Under the pieces are notes generated by a model that did not search any database, was not told the origin of the DNA, and was given only the letters and a program-made list of their open reading frames with translations. From Cephalotus follicularis (taxonomy: Eukaryota; Streptophyta; Magnoliopsida; Oxalidales; Cephalotaceae), in the NCBI GenBank assembly GCA_001972305.1, contig BDDD01000977.1, forward strand, positions 159,916-223,915: DNA of 64,000 nt. The letters are read 5' to 3'. Both the position numbers and the translations under genes were made by a program. This document shows, in pieces, positions 10,801 through 22,304 of this stretch. Numbering within the stretch: the first letter of the stretch is position 1; each line of letters starts with the position of its first letter.

Positions 10801-11210
10801 ATCATGTATTTCTGAAGGTTTCTCCTTGGAATGGTGTTCCAAGATTTGGAAAAAAGGGAAAGCTAGCTCCACGCTAGATTGGTCCTTTTCAGATTCTTGG
10901 GAGGGTTGGGGAGGTGGCATATCAACTCGCCTTGCCTCCTGCATTGTTAAATGTACATGACGTCTTCTATGTTTCTATGTTGCGAGGCTACATCTGAGAT
11001 CCATCACATATCTTGGATTATGAATTGGTATCGGTGCAAGATGATCTCTCTTACGAAGAATTGCCTGTGAGGATTCTCGATTGGAAGACTCAAGTATTGA
11101 GGAACCGAACCATTCCTATGGTGAAGGTTCAATGACAGTTCCACCATACTGATGAAGGGACGTGGGAACGTGAAGATGAAATTGGGGAACGCTACCCTCA
11201 GTTATTCTAG
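7861..11210 (+). pseudogene. pol: Tekay A pol: protease, RT, RNase H, integrase, chromodomain (broken)
   Basis: Domains in order: protease (LLDPGASHSFI at about 7952, ILGMDWLSSHRA at about 8170); RT ([25 protein letters not shown], catalytic FIDDILIYS at about 8940); RNase H ([15 protein letters not shown] at about 9340); integrase with HHCC finger (CLTCQRVKAEH), first Asp in MDFVSGFP (about 10180), second in CDRDSIFT, Glu in QSERT; and a C-terminal chromodomain (YEELPVRILDW, EGTWEREDEIGERYPQLF) ending at TAG 11208-11210. Many stops (near 8562, 8728, 9517, 9586, 9782, 10229, 10456, 10560) and at least one single-base deletion (near 8765, just before the RT core) make it dead. The chromodomain in this family guides integration to heterochromatin. 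Confidence 0.85.
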
Positions 11211-11237
11211 AGATGTTGAAATTCGAGGATGAATTTT

Positions 11238-11253
11238 TTGAAGGGGGGAGGAT
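11238..11253 (+). promoter_or_regulatory. Polypurine tract of Tekay A
   Basis: TTGAAGGGGGGAGGAT precedes the 3' LTR start (TCTAATGACTAG, a decayed TGTAATG). It is preceded by AATTCGAGGATGAATTTTTT, a conserved Tekay 3' end. Confidence 0.8.
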
Positions 11254-11414
11254 TCTAATGACTAGAAATTCTATTTAATGTACTGTTGTAATTCTCGATA
11301 TAATTTTATCATGAATTAATGAGAAATGATGAATATTCCAACTCATGATGTTGATTTTGGAGGAAGGAATGTTAAGAGTGTTGCATTTGATTAAAATACT
11401 TGAAATTGTCCAAA

Positions 11415-11570
11415 GCGTCGACGCCCAAGAGCAAAGCGTCAACGCCAAGAATACAAAACACGCGTGCAATGCACATTGGCTGCAAAGCATCGACGCCAAG
11501 TGATAGCGTCGACACCAATGAACAAACAGAGTTAAGCGTCGACACTAGGAGGAAAGCGTCGCCGCTTAAA
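11415..11570. repeat. TCGA-palindrome array, distal part of Tekay A 3' LTR
   Basis: About six copies (GCGTCGACGC at 11415-11424, then GCGTCAACGC, GCATCGACGC, GCGTCGACAC, GCGTCGACAC and GCGTCGCCGC) at 15-40 base spacing. Confidence 0.85.
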
Positions 11571-11754
11571 GACAAACAACAGACTCGTTTAAAACACCGT
11601 CAGGAAAACGTGATGGGAGTAGGTATTGACCACTATTCAGCGCCTTATCAAGCCAGAGATGGCGTGTTAGACATGCAGCCATGATTCCGGGACCTGCCAG
11701 TGACTGAATAGAAGAGAGAGAGTGACACATGGGTGACATGTAGCAGGTGAGAAG

Positions 11755-11755
11755 T

Positions 11756-11800
<45 letters not shown>
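11755..11800 (+). repeat. (GA)n microsatellite
   Basis: About 20 GA units lie in the LTR upstream of a purine-rich tract (11890-11980). The minus-strand Ser/Leu-rich reading frames here are artefacts of the repeat. Confidence 0.9.
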
Positions 11801-11802
<2 letters not shown>

Positions 11803-12344
11803 GCACCTGGCACCATGCATGTGCAGGTGTAGAGGAGAGAGAGAGGAAATGCGCATAAAACACACCATTTCCATCCTCCTTGATGCATCAGGAGAAAAGA
11901 AATAAAAATGAAGAGAAAGGGGAGAGAAATAGAGAGAAACACAGAGAGAAATCGGGGAAGAAAGAGGAGAGATAGAGAAGGACGCTTCCTCCATTGTTGG
12001 CCTGGTTCAAAAGCTTGGAAGCTTGGAGTTACTGGACCAAACTTGGAGCTACTGGGAAGCTCAAAAAGCCACTGGTCGGTAAAGCTTAAAGAGGTGGACT
12101 TTGATTCCTAACTTGGAATCTAAGGTAGGGATTATATACATGCAACTTTGAGTTCAATTGTAATAAGTGTTCATTGATGATTTGCATGACTATTGTGGAT
12201 TGAAGATTGATTGAATGATGATATGGCTACTGTGAATAGTAAACTTACCATGCACGTCTTCTGAGTGAAGATGGATTTGATTGCATGTGTTGTATGCATG
12301 ATTTTCTCTAGTATTTGAGACGTGTTGAAGGAACCATCTTCTGC

Positions 12345-12745
12345 TTCGCTTAACCATCGACGCTTAGGGAAGAAGCGTAGACGCTATGGACTTGTTACAC
12401 GATGAATGAACACTTGGTTTTGCTAACTGTCGACGCCTAAAGGAAAAGCATCGATGCTGTAGTCTGTTATGCGAGATGAACAATATTGGAAGTGTTGACG
12501 CGTGAGGTTCCTACCTCAAAGCGTCGACGCCAAGGATTGAAGCGTTGACGCTTAAGGGTCCATGCCTTGAGCGTCGACGCCAAATGAGATAAAGGTTGAC
12601 GTGCAAAGCTTCTAGTTGAAAGCGCTGACGCTAAGAGTAAAAGCGTTGACGCTTAAAGGACATAAGCATCGACTCCAAGGGTTAAACGGCGATGCTTAAG
12701 TGATTGTTTTGGACGTTAACGCCATATGGTTCACATTGACTCAAA
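12345..12745. repeat. TCGA-palindrome array, second block of Tekay A 3' LTR
   Basis: About 14 motif copies collinear with the 4995-5395 array of the 5' LTR. Positions are conserved between the two LTRs, while single copies differ mainly at CG sites. Confidence 0.85.
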
Positions 12746-13916
12746 AAGAGCCCGTAGGCATTTTGAACATATGTTTGCATTGCATATTGTTATGGATTGA
12801 AATGTATAAAATTGCTAAAGTGTTTTATCATTTTAGACAATGGGACTTATGGTTTTATTATAACCAGTATTTTGTATGAAATATTATATTTCAATGGATT
12901 GAAACACGGTTTCAAAAGATGATTACATATTTTGAATAAATATGTTTTAACAAGTATTTTATGATACATAAATTACTTGATGATGAATTTGAAAAGGATT
13001 TATTTTATATCCAATGTGTATATGATTTCAAGCATTTATAAATATATAAATTACTTGAAACATAATTGACTGAGTTGATTGATTGATTGGATCGGGTGAG
13101 CTTTCCCAGCCTAACGTGCCTGTTAGCTACTGGCTTTCCTAGCCTTGGATGGTTAGTATCGCATTGTTTGATCAGGTGCTTTTCCCAGCCTACGTGCCGG
13201 ATAGCTATATGCTTTTCCTAGCCTTGGACGGTTAGTATCTCTGGATTGGTGCTGTTCCTAGCCTACGTGCAGGTCACTACGTGCCTTCCTAGCCTTGGAC
13301 GGTTATCATCAATATGTGGATTGGATTGATGGGTCATTTTCGACTTGATTAACGAATTGTAAGGTTATAGCCACTATGCATGGCTGCTTACCTATTGCCA
13401 CATATATATATATATATATAGTGATATATTATGTATTGCATCATGAATGCATTCATTACATGACACACATTATCGTTGACCCCAACGTGTATTTATATTT
13501 TCTCTACTTAGCCAATGTATTCGGCTAACCCTATCAATTTCAGATTGATGCAGTGGATCAACATTGTTGAGCGTGGGGAAACGAAGTGAAGAGTTTAAGT
13601 TGTATTTTTTTAAGGAAATGTTAATTTGGGTATTGTGTAACGGGTTTTGTATTGTTGGAAATTGTTATGAATGGATAAATGTATTTGACTGGATTAGTTC
13701 ATGCTCCGTTTTGAGGGCAGTTAACAATAATGATGTTTTGTTATTGTAACATGTAGTATGTGATACATGTTTCATATTTAATTCAGCTATGATTATATGC
13801 TTCCGCAATGAAAATATATGATTAGAAAGTTTTAAGTTTCCTGTATTTTTATATAAGCTGAATATATGTTGATTGTCATGACCTCCGGGTCTATGTTGTG
13901 AGAACGGGGTGTGACA

Positions 13917-14580
13917 TCAGTAGAATACCCATGATCGCTCAGATAGTCGGTTTTGTGGAATAAAAGAATTAAAAGAGTTATTTAATTCGAAATGCCGGTA
14001 AGAATATTTTTTATGCGATTGAAAAATGTTTTATCGGATAATCGCAGTATTCGCGATTTATTTACGGCCAGCGTCATAATGAACCTAAAGGGTCACACAC
14101 AATACAAGTGACGATCTCCAATACTGGCTTTCAGGAAAATTAATTAGTGTATCACACTAATTAATAAATCATGAGGATGATTTATTATTATGCTATTTTC
14201 CATTGACGAAGCCAAAGGAAGATAACTTAAAGGCTTATATAAAAGCCTTGTTGCCTTAGATTTTTCTAAGTAATCCTTTCTATCTCCTTGCTAGCACTTG
14301 AGAGAAAAGAAAAAGAAAGCAAAAATCCACCATTGTCCGTGAGCGAGAGAGGGAGAGAAAGAGTTCTTTCAAAGCCTTTGCCTTGGCATATCTTGAGAAG
14401 ACCATTGGAGGAGACCTTGGAGATCTCCTGGTGTGGACTAGCTTTGGAGGCCATCTATCTTGGTGGTTTAAATCTTGAAGTTGGATTGTGAAGGAAGGAG
14501 ACAAACCCCCTTGATTATTATATGTAAGTCTCCTTAAAACCTTCCTTGTAAGCATGATGATGCTTTGGTATGTAACAACC
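13917..14580 (+). repeat. LTR-like fragment with TATA box (probably copia)
   Basis: No coding capacity. The stretch has the look of a copia LTR: AACCTAAAGGGTCACACAC near 14085, a TATA box in CTTATATAAAAGCC (14233-14246), then a purine-rich transcribed-leader-like part. Neither end shows a clear TG or CA with a target duplication, so it is called a fragment. The assignment rests on composition and order only. Confidence 0.4.
14235..14244 (+). promoter_or_regulatory. TATA box in LTR-like fragment
   Basis: TTATATAAAA is flanked by AAGGC and GCCTT, which gives a small inverted repeat around the box. Confidence 0.5.
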
Positions 14581-14689
14581 TAGAAATGGCATTAATAGGT
14601 CATTGGATGGATTAATATGTGAGAACGTGTTTTATGTCTTTGTTTCTTCTTTTGGCCAAATTTTTATATGTATGATGTTCTTGAAATTA

Positions 14690-15817
14690 ATTCCAACATA
14701 AGTAACAATAAGCATTTGTGGCACAATTCGTACCAAATTACGAGGTAGGAACTACTGCCAAACCGCTTGTCCAACGCTCCCAAACTCCACTTGCTACTGC
14801 GACAACACACAGAACCCAACAAAATGCTATCCCTGTTGAATAGACATCTATCCAGGAACCCTTCCAAACACCACAGTTTGTACATGCGTCTAACCCACGA
14901 TTGGATATTGAGAGGGGTCAGCCATTCTATGTGACAAGGGATGAGCTACAAACATTGATGTGTAAGGAACGTAACAACTCACCGTTGGCTGACATTGATA
15001 TGATGCCACCTTATCCAGTTAGCTTTGTAAGTATACCCTATCCAGTGGATTACAAGGTTCCTAATTTTATTATGTTTAATGAAAAGATAGGAAGTGCCAA
15101 GGAACATATAGTCCATTTTGTTGATGCCTTTGGGGTGCATGGCTCAGATATGGCCTTGCACCTCCACAAATTTTCCAAGTCATTATGCGATAATGCATAT
15201 ACTTGGTACTCCAATCTACCCCCATGATCGGTGTCAACGTCGGACAATATGGCAGCAATGTCCTATAGAAAGTTCTTCTAGACCCAAACTCGAGTAACAG
15301 TGATGGATTTGGGATGCATCACCTAGCAAGACAACAAGGATTATATGCTTATTTGGAGCATTTTAAAGGCCAAGTTATGGAATGTTAAGAGAACATGAAT
15401 GAAGAACATGTGGTAGATATTTGTATCCGAGGTATGGCTGATGAATATGGAGTGTTCCTAGAGAATATAAACATTAGGACCCTGAACCATCTCACTTGAG
15501 CGGTCAAATGGATAGTAGAATCTGTGAAAAAGGTCATGACCAAAGTTACAAGACCTCCCAGAAGAGGACCAACTTCAGCAAATGTAGTCAAGACAAAAGG
15601 ATCAAAGAAGAGAAAACCAGGCGATAACGGCAAACCTTTACCCTTGCTTATCAGCGTAGAAAAGGCAAATCAGTTGCTGCATCAATGGCTGCTTGATGGA
15701 GATGTCCGATTGCCGTTTGTACAAAACCTTCCTACACCAGCAAACGTTTCAAAGTTGAATTATTGTCTCTTTCATCAATACGTGGGACATGCAACATGGG
15801 ACTTCTACTCGGTCTAA
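14690..15817 (+). pseudogene. gag: Tat element C gag (broken)
   Basis: A Pro/Thr/Gln-rich N-terminus leads into the Tat capsid pattern (KVPNFIMFNEKIG, VHFVDAFGVHG, LHKFSKSLCDNAYTWYSNLPP at about 15050-15225). The reading continues through several stops (about 15225, 15280, 15325, 15390) to a Lys/Arg-rich segment and a decayed zinc finger (CLFHQYVGHATWDF, last Cys lost) at about 15760-15805. It would be the particle coat protein. Confidence 0.75.
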
Positions 15818-16139
15818 CGGGATTTTCATCAAAAGGTCTAGGAGGGACTACTTGTGATTGAGCCCAGAGACATCCAAGATAACTCTTTGCTTGACACCCA
15901 CAAGATGAACAGGTAAATGTATGTACCTATATCACAAGCATCCCTTAACTCAATTATATTGTCGAAGAAGTAGAAGATCCATCGGTGGATGATTCCTTCC
16001 ATGTCAGTGAGATAGATAACCAAGATTACAACTATCAACCACTAGCAGAAGCCTTGCTGTGGAGTTCCAATGTAAGGAGTTTCTTCAACCATTTGGGCTT
16101 CAATGATTTAGCAAGCACGCTGTTGTCTAAGAGCTGGTA
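15818..16139 (+). other. Gag-protease spacer of element C
   Basis: Degenerate coding sequence with stops in all plus frames. It is probably the gag-pol linker of the Tat element; no motif is recognisable. Confidence 0.4.
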
Positions 16140-16803
16140 AGGATCTCTGATGACTATAATGGAGTGTGTCTGCTAGTAGATCAACCGGTCAGAAAGATTG
16201 CTAAAGCACATGAAGGCACTATCATTTTTACAAATGCGATCAGGATAGCCAAACCAAGGCATCACAACCGCCTGTTGTACCATGAAACAATCATTAATGG
16301 GGTGGCATTTAAATGCGCCTTGGTGGATAACGGTGCCTCGATCAACCTAATGCCATATCAATCCTTCAAGGCCATCGGGATACCGGAAAAGCACCTCGTG
16401 AGACAGTCACTAAATGTATCAAGTTTCATTGTAGTTACCTTACAAACCTTGGGACATGTCTCAATTGATTTAAAGATTAACAAGATAAGAGGGCCTACTA
16501 TCTTCCATGTAATTGACGCTCCAACAACATACCATGTGCTACTAGGACATTCTTGGATCCATGAAAACGAAGCCATACCCTCAACCCTACACCAATGTTT
16601 GAAGCCAAGATGGAGAGGACAAGACATATTTGTACCAACAGCCTCTCAACCTTTCACCTACGCTGAAGCACATATGGTAGAAGCCAATTTCTCTCACCAA
16701 TTTGCTAAAAACGAAGATAATCCTTTCCAAATCACCAGTTGTCACCACAAAAGAACATCAAGAAAAATTCAGAGCGTACCATTGAAGGCGGGCTACCATT
16801 TAT
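16140..16803 (+). pseudogene. pro: Tat element C protease
   Basis: A 213-codon open stretch (16164-16805) holds the aspartic protease signature LVDNGASINLMP at about 16321-16356 and the downstream flap-region pattern YHVLLGHSWIHE at about 16530-16565, followed by a His/Lys-rich tail. The catalytic Asp is present. It would cleave Gag-Pol during particle maturation. Upstream and downstream frames are closed by stops. Confidence 0.8.
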
Positions 16804-17129
16804 GATGGTGCGTGGGGACAGGAGGATTCACCAACCGTGGCCCCAAGCATACGAAATACAAGCATTTGAACCTGCCCTGGAGTACTAACAGGATGTCCCG
16901 AGACCATAACAAGATGAACTCAAGGAAGTCAACCTTAGTCCTGACAATGCTATAAAAACTATAGTTCTAGTTAGTAAGGTTGTCCCTCTATGTGTTCGGG
17001 GTGGGTTGCAAAATTTGTTAGAATAATTTCAAGATGTGTTTGTTTGGGTTTACCAGTTAATGCCTAGATTAGATGTTTTGCTTGGTCCATATACATTATA
17101 TGTTTCTTCTGATTACTAACCTGTTATGG

Positions 17130-18236
17130 AATCTAAACACACATTCCACCCTAAAGTAGAAGTCCAAATTAAAGCAAAAATCAAGAAATTACTTCAAGCC
17201 GGATTCATCCGCCCTATAATGCATCCTACTTGGTTGGCCAACACAGTTCTAGTAAGAAAAAGAATGGACAAATTTGATGTTGTGTGGCCAACATAGTCCC
17301 AAAGATGAATTCCTGCTACCTAATGTGGATACAATGATAGACGCTATGGCAGGCCACGAAATTTCTTCATTCATGGTTGGATTCAGCAGATACAACCAAA
17401 TCAAGATGTCATGTAAACATGCAGAAAAGACAATATTCCAAACTCCAATAGGAAACTTCTATTACACTATCATGCCATTTGGATTAAAGAATGTAGGAAT
17501 AACATACTAAAGAGTGATGACTGCAATTTTCCATGATATGATGCAAGACTTCATGGAAGACTATGTAGATGACATAGTAGTCAAGTCAAAGAAGGCACAT
17601 AAACATGTAGAACATCTCATAAGGGTAATCACAATGTGTCGACAATACAAACTCAGACTTAATCCACTAAAGTGCGCATTTGGAGTATCGGCAAGCAAGT
17701 TCCTGGGCCTTATCATACACCATCATGGAGTTAAGAGTGACCCTACCAAAGTGATCTCCATCATGCAAATGCCGAGCCCAAACTTTCAAAAGCAATTGAA
17801 GAGCTCTCTGCGAAAAGTGTCATATGTTAGACAATTTATCCCCGCGTTAGCAGAGTTGATATCGCTACTCCAGCCCTTGCTGAAAAAGGATGTCGCATTC
17901 AACCGAAAGGAAGAACATTAATGCGCATTCGACATTATTAAATGCTTATTAGCCTCACCTCTCACTATGATTATCCTATTATATATTACAACGATGGAAA
18001 AATCGATAAGTGCGATGCTAGGGCAGAATATAGATGAAGAGGAGCGACCGATGTATTACTTGAGTAGGGTAATCAAGACCCTAGAACTGCGATACACACC
18101 GATGGAGAAATATTGTCTACCTTTGGTATTCAGACCACAAAAGTTCAGGCATTATTTGTCAGGCTATAAGCTAGAGGTGATCACACGCTTTGACCCCATA
18201 ACATTCTTACTCAATTGTCTCGCTCTTTTTGGATGA
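17130..18236 (+). pseudogene. pol: Tat element C reverse transcriptase and first RNase H (broken)
   Basis: Motifs in order: KKLLQAGFIRPI (17190), FSRYNQIKM (17385), MPFGLKNVGITY (17472), catalytic YVDDIVVKS (17560), LNPLKCAFGVSASKFLG (17660), then RNase H pieces YYLSRVIKTLELRYTPMEK (18055) and FRHYLSGYK. Stops and frameshifts occur at about 17290, 17511, 17922 and 18234. Bases 18237-18390 are decayed linker. Confidence 0.8.
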
Positions 18237-18389
18237 ATGGATAGATGGTTAATGATCTTGACATAATTTGACATTAATGTGTAATTAAACAGTGCAATCA
18301 AAAGCCAGGCTCTCACCGATCTATTAGCCCAATTCCCATCGCAGGACCTGGAGGTAAGAAATCTCGGGAGATGTCCAAGAAGTACACCT

Positions 18390-18828
18390 AGCCGAATCAG
18401 AGGAATGGCGAGTACATTTCAACGGTTCATCAACCTTAAAAGGGGGAGGTGCAGGCATTGTTAGAATATTTCCAACCAGTGATAGTATTCAACTATCTTA
18501 CAAGCTGGACTTTAGGTGCTCTAAAAATGAAGCTGAGTATGAAGCGCTCATTCTAGGGTTGTTGGTCGTGTTAGCCATGGGCGCCATAACCTTTAATGTA
18601 AAAGGAGACTCCAGATTGATACTTAGTCAGGTCAAAGGAGAATATGGAGTCAATGAACCAGCTTTGGCACTAAATAGAACCATAGCACAAGCACTGGAGC
18701 GTCACTTCCAGAAAATTCAATATATCCACGCCCCAAGGAGATCCAATTGCCACTCCGATGCTCTAGTGACCCTAGCTTCAAAAGTTGATATAGGCATAAA
18801 TGGAAAAGCACAGATTAAAGTGATTTGA
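18390..18828 (+). pseudogene. Tat element C second (archaeal-like) RNase H
   Basis: The fold signature is present: FNGSST near 18418, GGGAGIV, NEAEYEALILGL at about 18530-18562, GDSRLILSQVKGEYG, and HAPRRSNCHSDALVTLAS near the end. The first catalytic Asp of the usual FDGSS motif reads Asn (AAC). This domain removes RNA from the RNA-DNA hybrid or assists priming in Tat elements. Confidence 0.75.
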
Positions 18829-19346
18829 AAAAAGCCCTTCCTTGCTCAGTCACCGTTCTATTGACCAAAGAAGAGCTAGGGAAGGACACGCATGATTGGA
18901 GGATAGAAGTCACTGCATAATTCCAAAACCCCACACCACAACAAGTTACAAAATGAAATCTTTTATACCCCTACACAACGTTCTGTATTATAGAGGTTCA
19001 AATGGGATCGTAGCAAAATGCATCTCTGAAGATGAAGGATTATGTAAGCTGGAAAAGATTCATGAGTAAATATGTGGAAAACAAGGCACCCCACCCTATA
19101 GAAGAATTTAAAGACAAGGATATTACTGGCCCGCCATGATGGAGCAATCCACAAGCGACATAAAGAGTGCAATTAATGTTCCAAAGTCTTTGACCATATG
19201 GAAGCGTACTTCACTCATAGAATTTTTGAAGAACCACACGCTGCCCAGCAATCCCAGAGACACAATCACCCTTCAAAGGATAGCCAAACACTTATTCATG
19301 GAGGATGATAAATTATTCAAAAAAACACTGACAGGAGCATCGCTTG
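18829..19346 (+). pseudogene. Tat element C integrase, N-terminal part
   Basis: Degenerate linker, then an open segment (19136 on) with IEFLKNHTLP, LQRIAKHLFMEDDKLFKKTLTG and ASL, which is the standard lead-in to the integrase zinc finger. The frame is cut after codon GCTTG by the LTR of D. Confidence 0.75.
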
Positions 19347-22277
19347 TGTCACACCCGTTTCCTATCAAGACGGATGTGACCATCACATGGTAAGTCCCCT
19401 TTTGGTAACCCCCACGTGATAGTTTTATAACCAACTTTTTCTTTAAACCAATTTATCAAATCATAAAGTTGAACTTTTTTAAAAACCTCTTAAATTTTTA
19501 CGAAAATCGGGCATGTAGTATCCATTTATCGAACTATGCCCATTGTAAAGAAAAACACAGTTCATATATGGGCTCAACCCTTAGCAAACCACAACTTAAA
19601 ACTGTAAATATGCATGGGTTGGGCTCTGTCTCAACAATATTATCAAAGTATGAAAAGTAAATAGGGCCTAGCCCTTCAAAAACAAAAACTATAAATGAAA
19701 ACATTTATATAAAAACAAAAGTAATGCTTAATTTAAATCCTGATGACGTGAATGATATGCACGTGTTGCACTGTGGTAGGCATGCCCTGTCCTCGTGGTC
19801 CGACATCCAATAAAGTTGACTTAACAACTATCTAGTCACTACCTGGAAGGGTAAAAAGGAGGGGGTTAGTCCAAATGACTAAGTGAGTTGGGACAAGTCA
19901 TTCCCTGTTACATCCATAAATAACCTGATGTGCTGAATAAAATAGTAAGGTATGATAAAAAAAATATAATTAAAGCCATAAAGAAACAAAGAAAATTCAG
20001 AGAATGAAAATAACATCTGTAAAAGGAGAAACTCATAACACAATAAATCTCAATACTCGAATCGTACTCTTTGAGAACAGAAGGATCACAATGAACATCC
20101 GAAAATAAATCAAGAAATGTACCCATAAGAATCATAAAGAAGACTGGGGATGCTGGTATACTATACTGTCATCATCATATCTCATATACCTGCTATAACA
20201 TCTGTCTCAGCCATATCTAATGGCCATATTGCTCTGCCTTGCCTTATCTAATGCCTGTACTGTTCTGCTCTGCCAACATCACATATCATGCTCCTCATAT
20301 CTCATATCATCATCAACATATCATCCTCCTCATACTTCATATCATCATCATCATATCATCCTCCTCATGTACCGGGGCAATATCTCACGTCACGTCCATA
20401 TCTCATGGCATTACTATATCTCATGTCTCTGCCATGGCAATACTGCTTTACTCTGCTCTACCATATCTAATTGCAATACTGCTCTGGCCATATCTAATGG
20501 CAATACTGCTCTGCTCTGCCATATCTAATGGAAATACTGCTCTGGCCATATCTAATGGCAATACTGCTCTGCTCTGCCATATCTAGTGGCAATACTGCTC
20601 TGGCCATATCTAATGGCAATACTGCTCTGGCCATATCTAATGGCACTGTCATATCTAATGGCATCAGACTAGTAATATGGTCTGCCCAGTGAGTAACGGA
20701 GCTAGGCTACACTCACACTCAGCATACCATTATAGACAATAGCATGTCGCAGATCTAGGGCATGGATGCCCAGGGGCAGTTACCACATAACATCCCATCA
20801 TAGACCAATGGGCATGCTAAGGAGAGTGGGCATCGAACGTACACATCACCCTAGACCCTTATTACAGTCACATACGACATAATACTCAGCATCAGAGTAC
20901 AAAGCATGGTATCAATGATAAATAAAGAAAAACAGGAAGGTGACCTAGTCACCCAGAATCTATCACATAACAGTCACTAACAAGCTCAACATAAGACATG
21001 TGGGATTCAAATCTCGATCAAATTATTAATGACAAATAAAGGGCACATATAGAGACAAGAGTCTCAAAGACAATAAAAATAAAGGAAGGGAATGTCCCAC
21101 TCACTGTATCAATACCAATAACCCCCGCGGACTAGCCCCTATATACTCAGGATCAGCTACAAGTTCCGCATCTACAGTGTCATTACATAATCGACTTAGA
21201 ATTCATATGTTCTATGCTCATAACATGATCTGAAAGCATGCATGAAATGTGACACGCTATAGATGCAGCCTACACACCACAGCAAAACACTGTCTTCACC
21301 AGAGCTCCGACCAACACACTAGAGCTCCAGCCATGCCACCAACAGCTCCCAACTTTTCCGTTCTACACTCAATTGTTGAAGAACCGCTGTGACTCAACAT
21401 AGAATCGCACGGTCAACCCCGGCAGTCAGTCTGACTCACTGAGTCGACTTGTCAGTCTTTCAACAACTCTGACCACTTCATAAATACATCGTAAAACGTT
21501 CAGCCCTATACGTCTCTACCTGAGGCTCGCTGAGAATCGACGTTTTGTCTCCTCATCAGAGATCCAACCAGGATGCCCGAGCTCCAGTCACTCCACAATC
21601 GGCCTCAAAAGCCATTGATTTACCCGTTGGTGACCAAGGTTCGCCATGACTCTCCAGGAAATGGGCAATCACAGCAGACTGCGAGTTGAACTTGCCAAGT
21701 TGACTTACTAGCACAAAAACGCATGATTCACGCCAAAAAACACCTCAACTGTTATCATGATGGGCATAGCTGATCTTCAAGGCAAAGACCGCCTCTACCC
21801 ATGATGACAATGCCGACGGAAGGGGAGCGACAAGGACGACAGGGAAGAAGAAGAAAGAAAGAGAAAGGAGGAGAAAAAGAAGGGGCTTACCGTCAACAGT
21901 GGAGGCTTCGACCGCGAGCCCTCCCTTCCCGATGCCTCGCATCACGCCCGACGACTCCCTCCGTGTCTCTCTCTGTTCCTCTTCTGTCCGTAGTGCGCCT
22001 GGCACCAAAAAAGTGCACCTGAGTCTCTCGCTTTCTTCTTTTATTAATTGGCAGTCAAAATTTCTAGAAAATACTAGGATTTTCTTTTAAACAAATGATG
22101 TTGCATGTCATTTGCATGCCTTTTTCTCACCATACCATATCTCCTTATTTATTTTTAATGCTTCTCGCGCATTTTACATGTGTCACAGAAGTGTCTCTCG
22201 CCCAAAATTTAAAACCAAAAACTACGACCAAAGATCAAGATAAGCACTTCCCATCTGGTTGCAACATGGATGTTACA
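19347..22277 (-). repeat. 3' LTR of element D (2,931 bases)
   Basis: Starts TGTCACACCC on plus and ends GATGTTACA at 22277. It contains a VNTR of CATATCTAATGGCAATACTGCTCTG units, a few GAGTCGACT(C/T) motifs (about 21432), and a purine-rich tract near 21835. Its reading frames come from repeats and carry no protein signature. Confidence 0.85.
20155..20665. repeat. VNTR in D 3' LTR
   Basis: The first part is ATATCTCATATCATCATC-like. From about 20460 there are eight to nine units of CATATCTAATGGCAATACTG with CTCTGGC or CTCTGCTCTGC ends (26-32 bases). The other LTR of the same element has about four units (28025-28345). Confidence 0.85.
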
Positions 22278-22300
22278 ATTCTCTCCCCCTTAAGAAATTT
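22278..22300 (-). promoter_or_regulatory. Polypurine tract of element D
   Basis: Minus strand reads TTCTTAAGGGGGAGAGAAT directly before the LTR start TGTAACATCC. This fixes the orientation of D. Confidence 0.75.
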
Positions 22301-22304
22301 TTTC

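Larger units (their letters stand above)
4934..13916 (+). mobile_element. Tekay-type chromovirus A (Ty3/gypsy), 5' LTR truncated
   Basis: Order on the plus strand: LTR remnant (4934-6605), tRNA-Met primer site, gag, protease, RT, RNase H, integrase, chromodomain, PPT, complete 3' LTR (11254-13916). Integrase before a C-terminal chromodomain places it in the chromoviruses; long LTRs (about 2.7 kb) and the GAATTTTTTGAAGGGGGGAG run-up to the 3' LTR fit Tekay/Del. The 5' LTR lacks about the first 1,037 bases compared with the 3' LTR, so no target duplication can be checked. Coding regions are full of nonsense codons. Confidence 0.88.
11254..13916 (+). repeat. 3' LTR of Tekay A (2,663 bases)
   Basis: It ends in GGGGTGTGACA. 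Contents in order: palindrome array (11415-11570), a (GA)n tract (about 11755-11800), a block ending TCTAAGGTAGGG near 12127 that is shared with the LTR of element F, a second palindrome array (12345-12745), the 75-base tandem repeats (13090-13320) and a short (AT)n. No protein gene is credible here. Confidence 0.85.

Noticed and set aside
11566..11994. Minus-strand Ser/Leu-rich frames of 71-142 codons
   Set aside because: Produced by the (GA)n tract and purine-rich LTR sequence.
13917..14580. Complete solo LTR
   Set aside because: Neither TG/CA ends with a target duplication nor a partner copy could be found in the window, so only an LTR-like fragment is claimed.
20220..20586. Reading frames of 60-115 codons over the CATATCTAATGG repeats
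   Set aside because: They are translations of a VNTR in an LTR, overlapping in two frames, with no protein signature.
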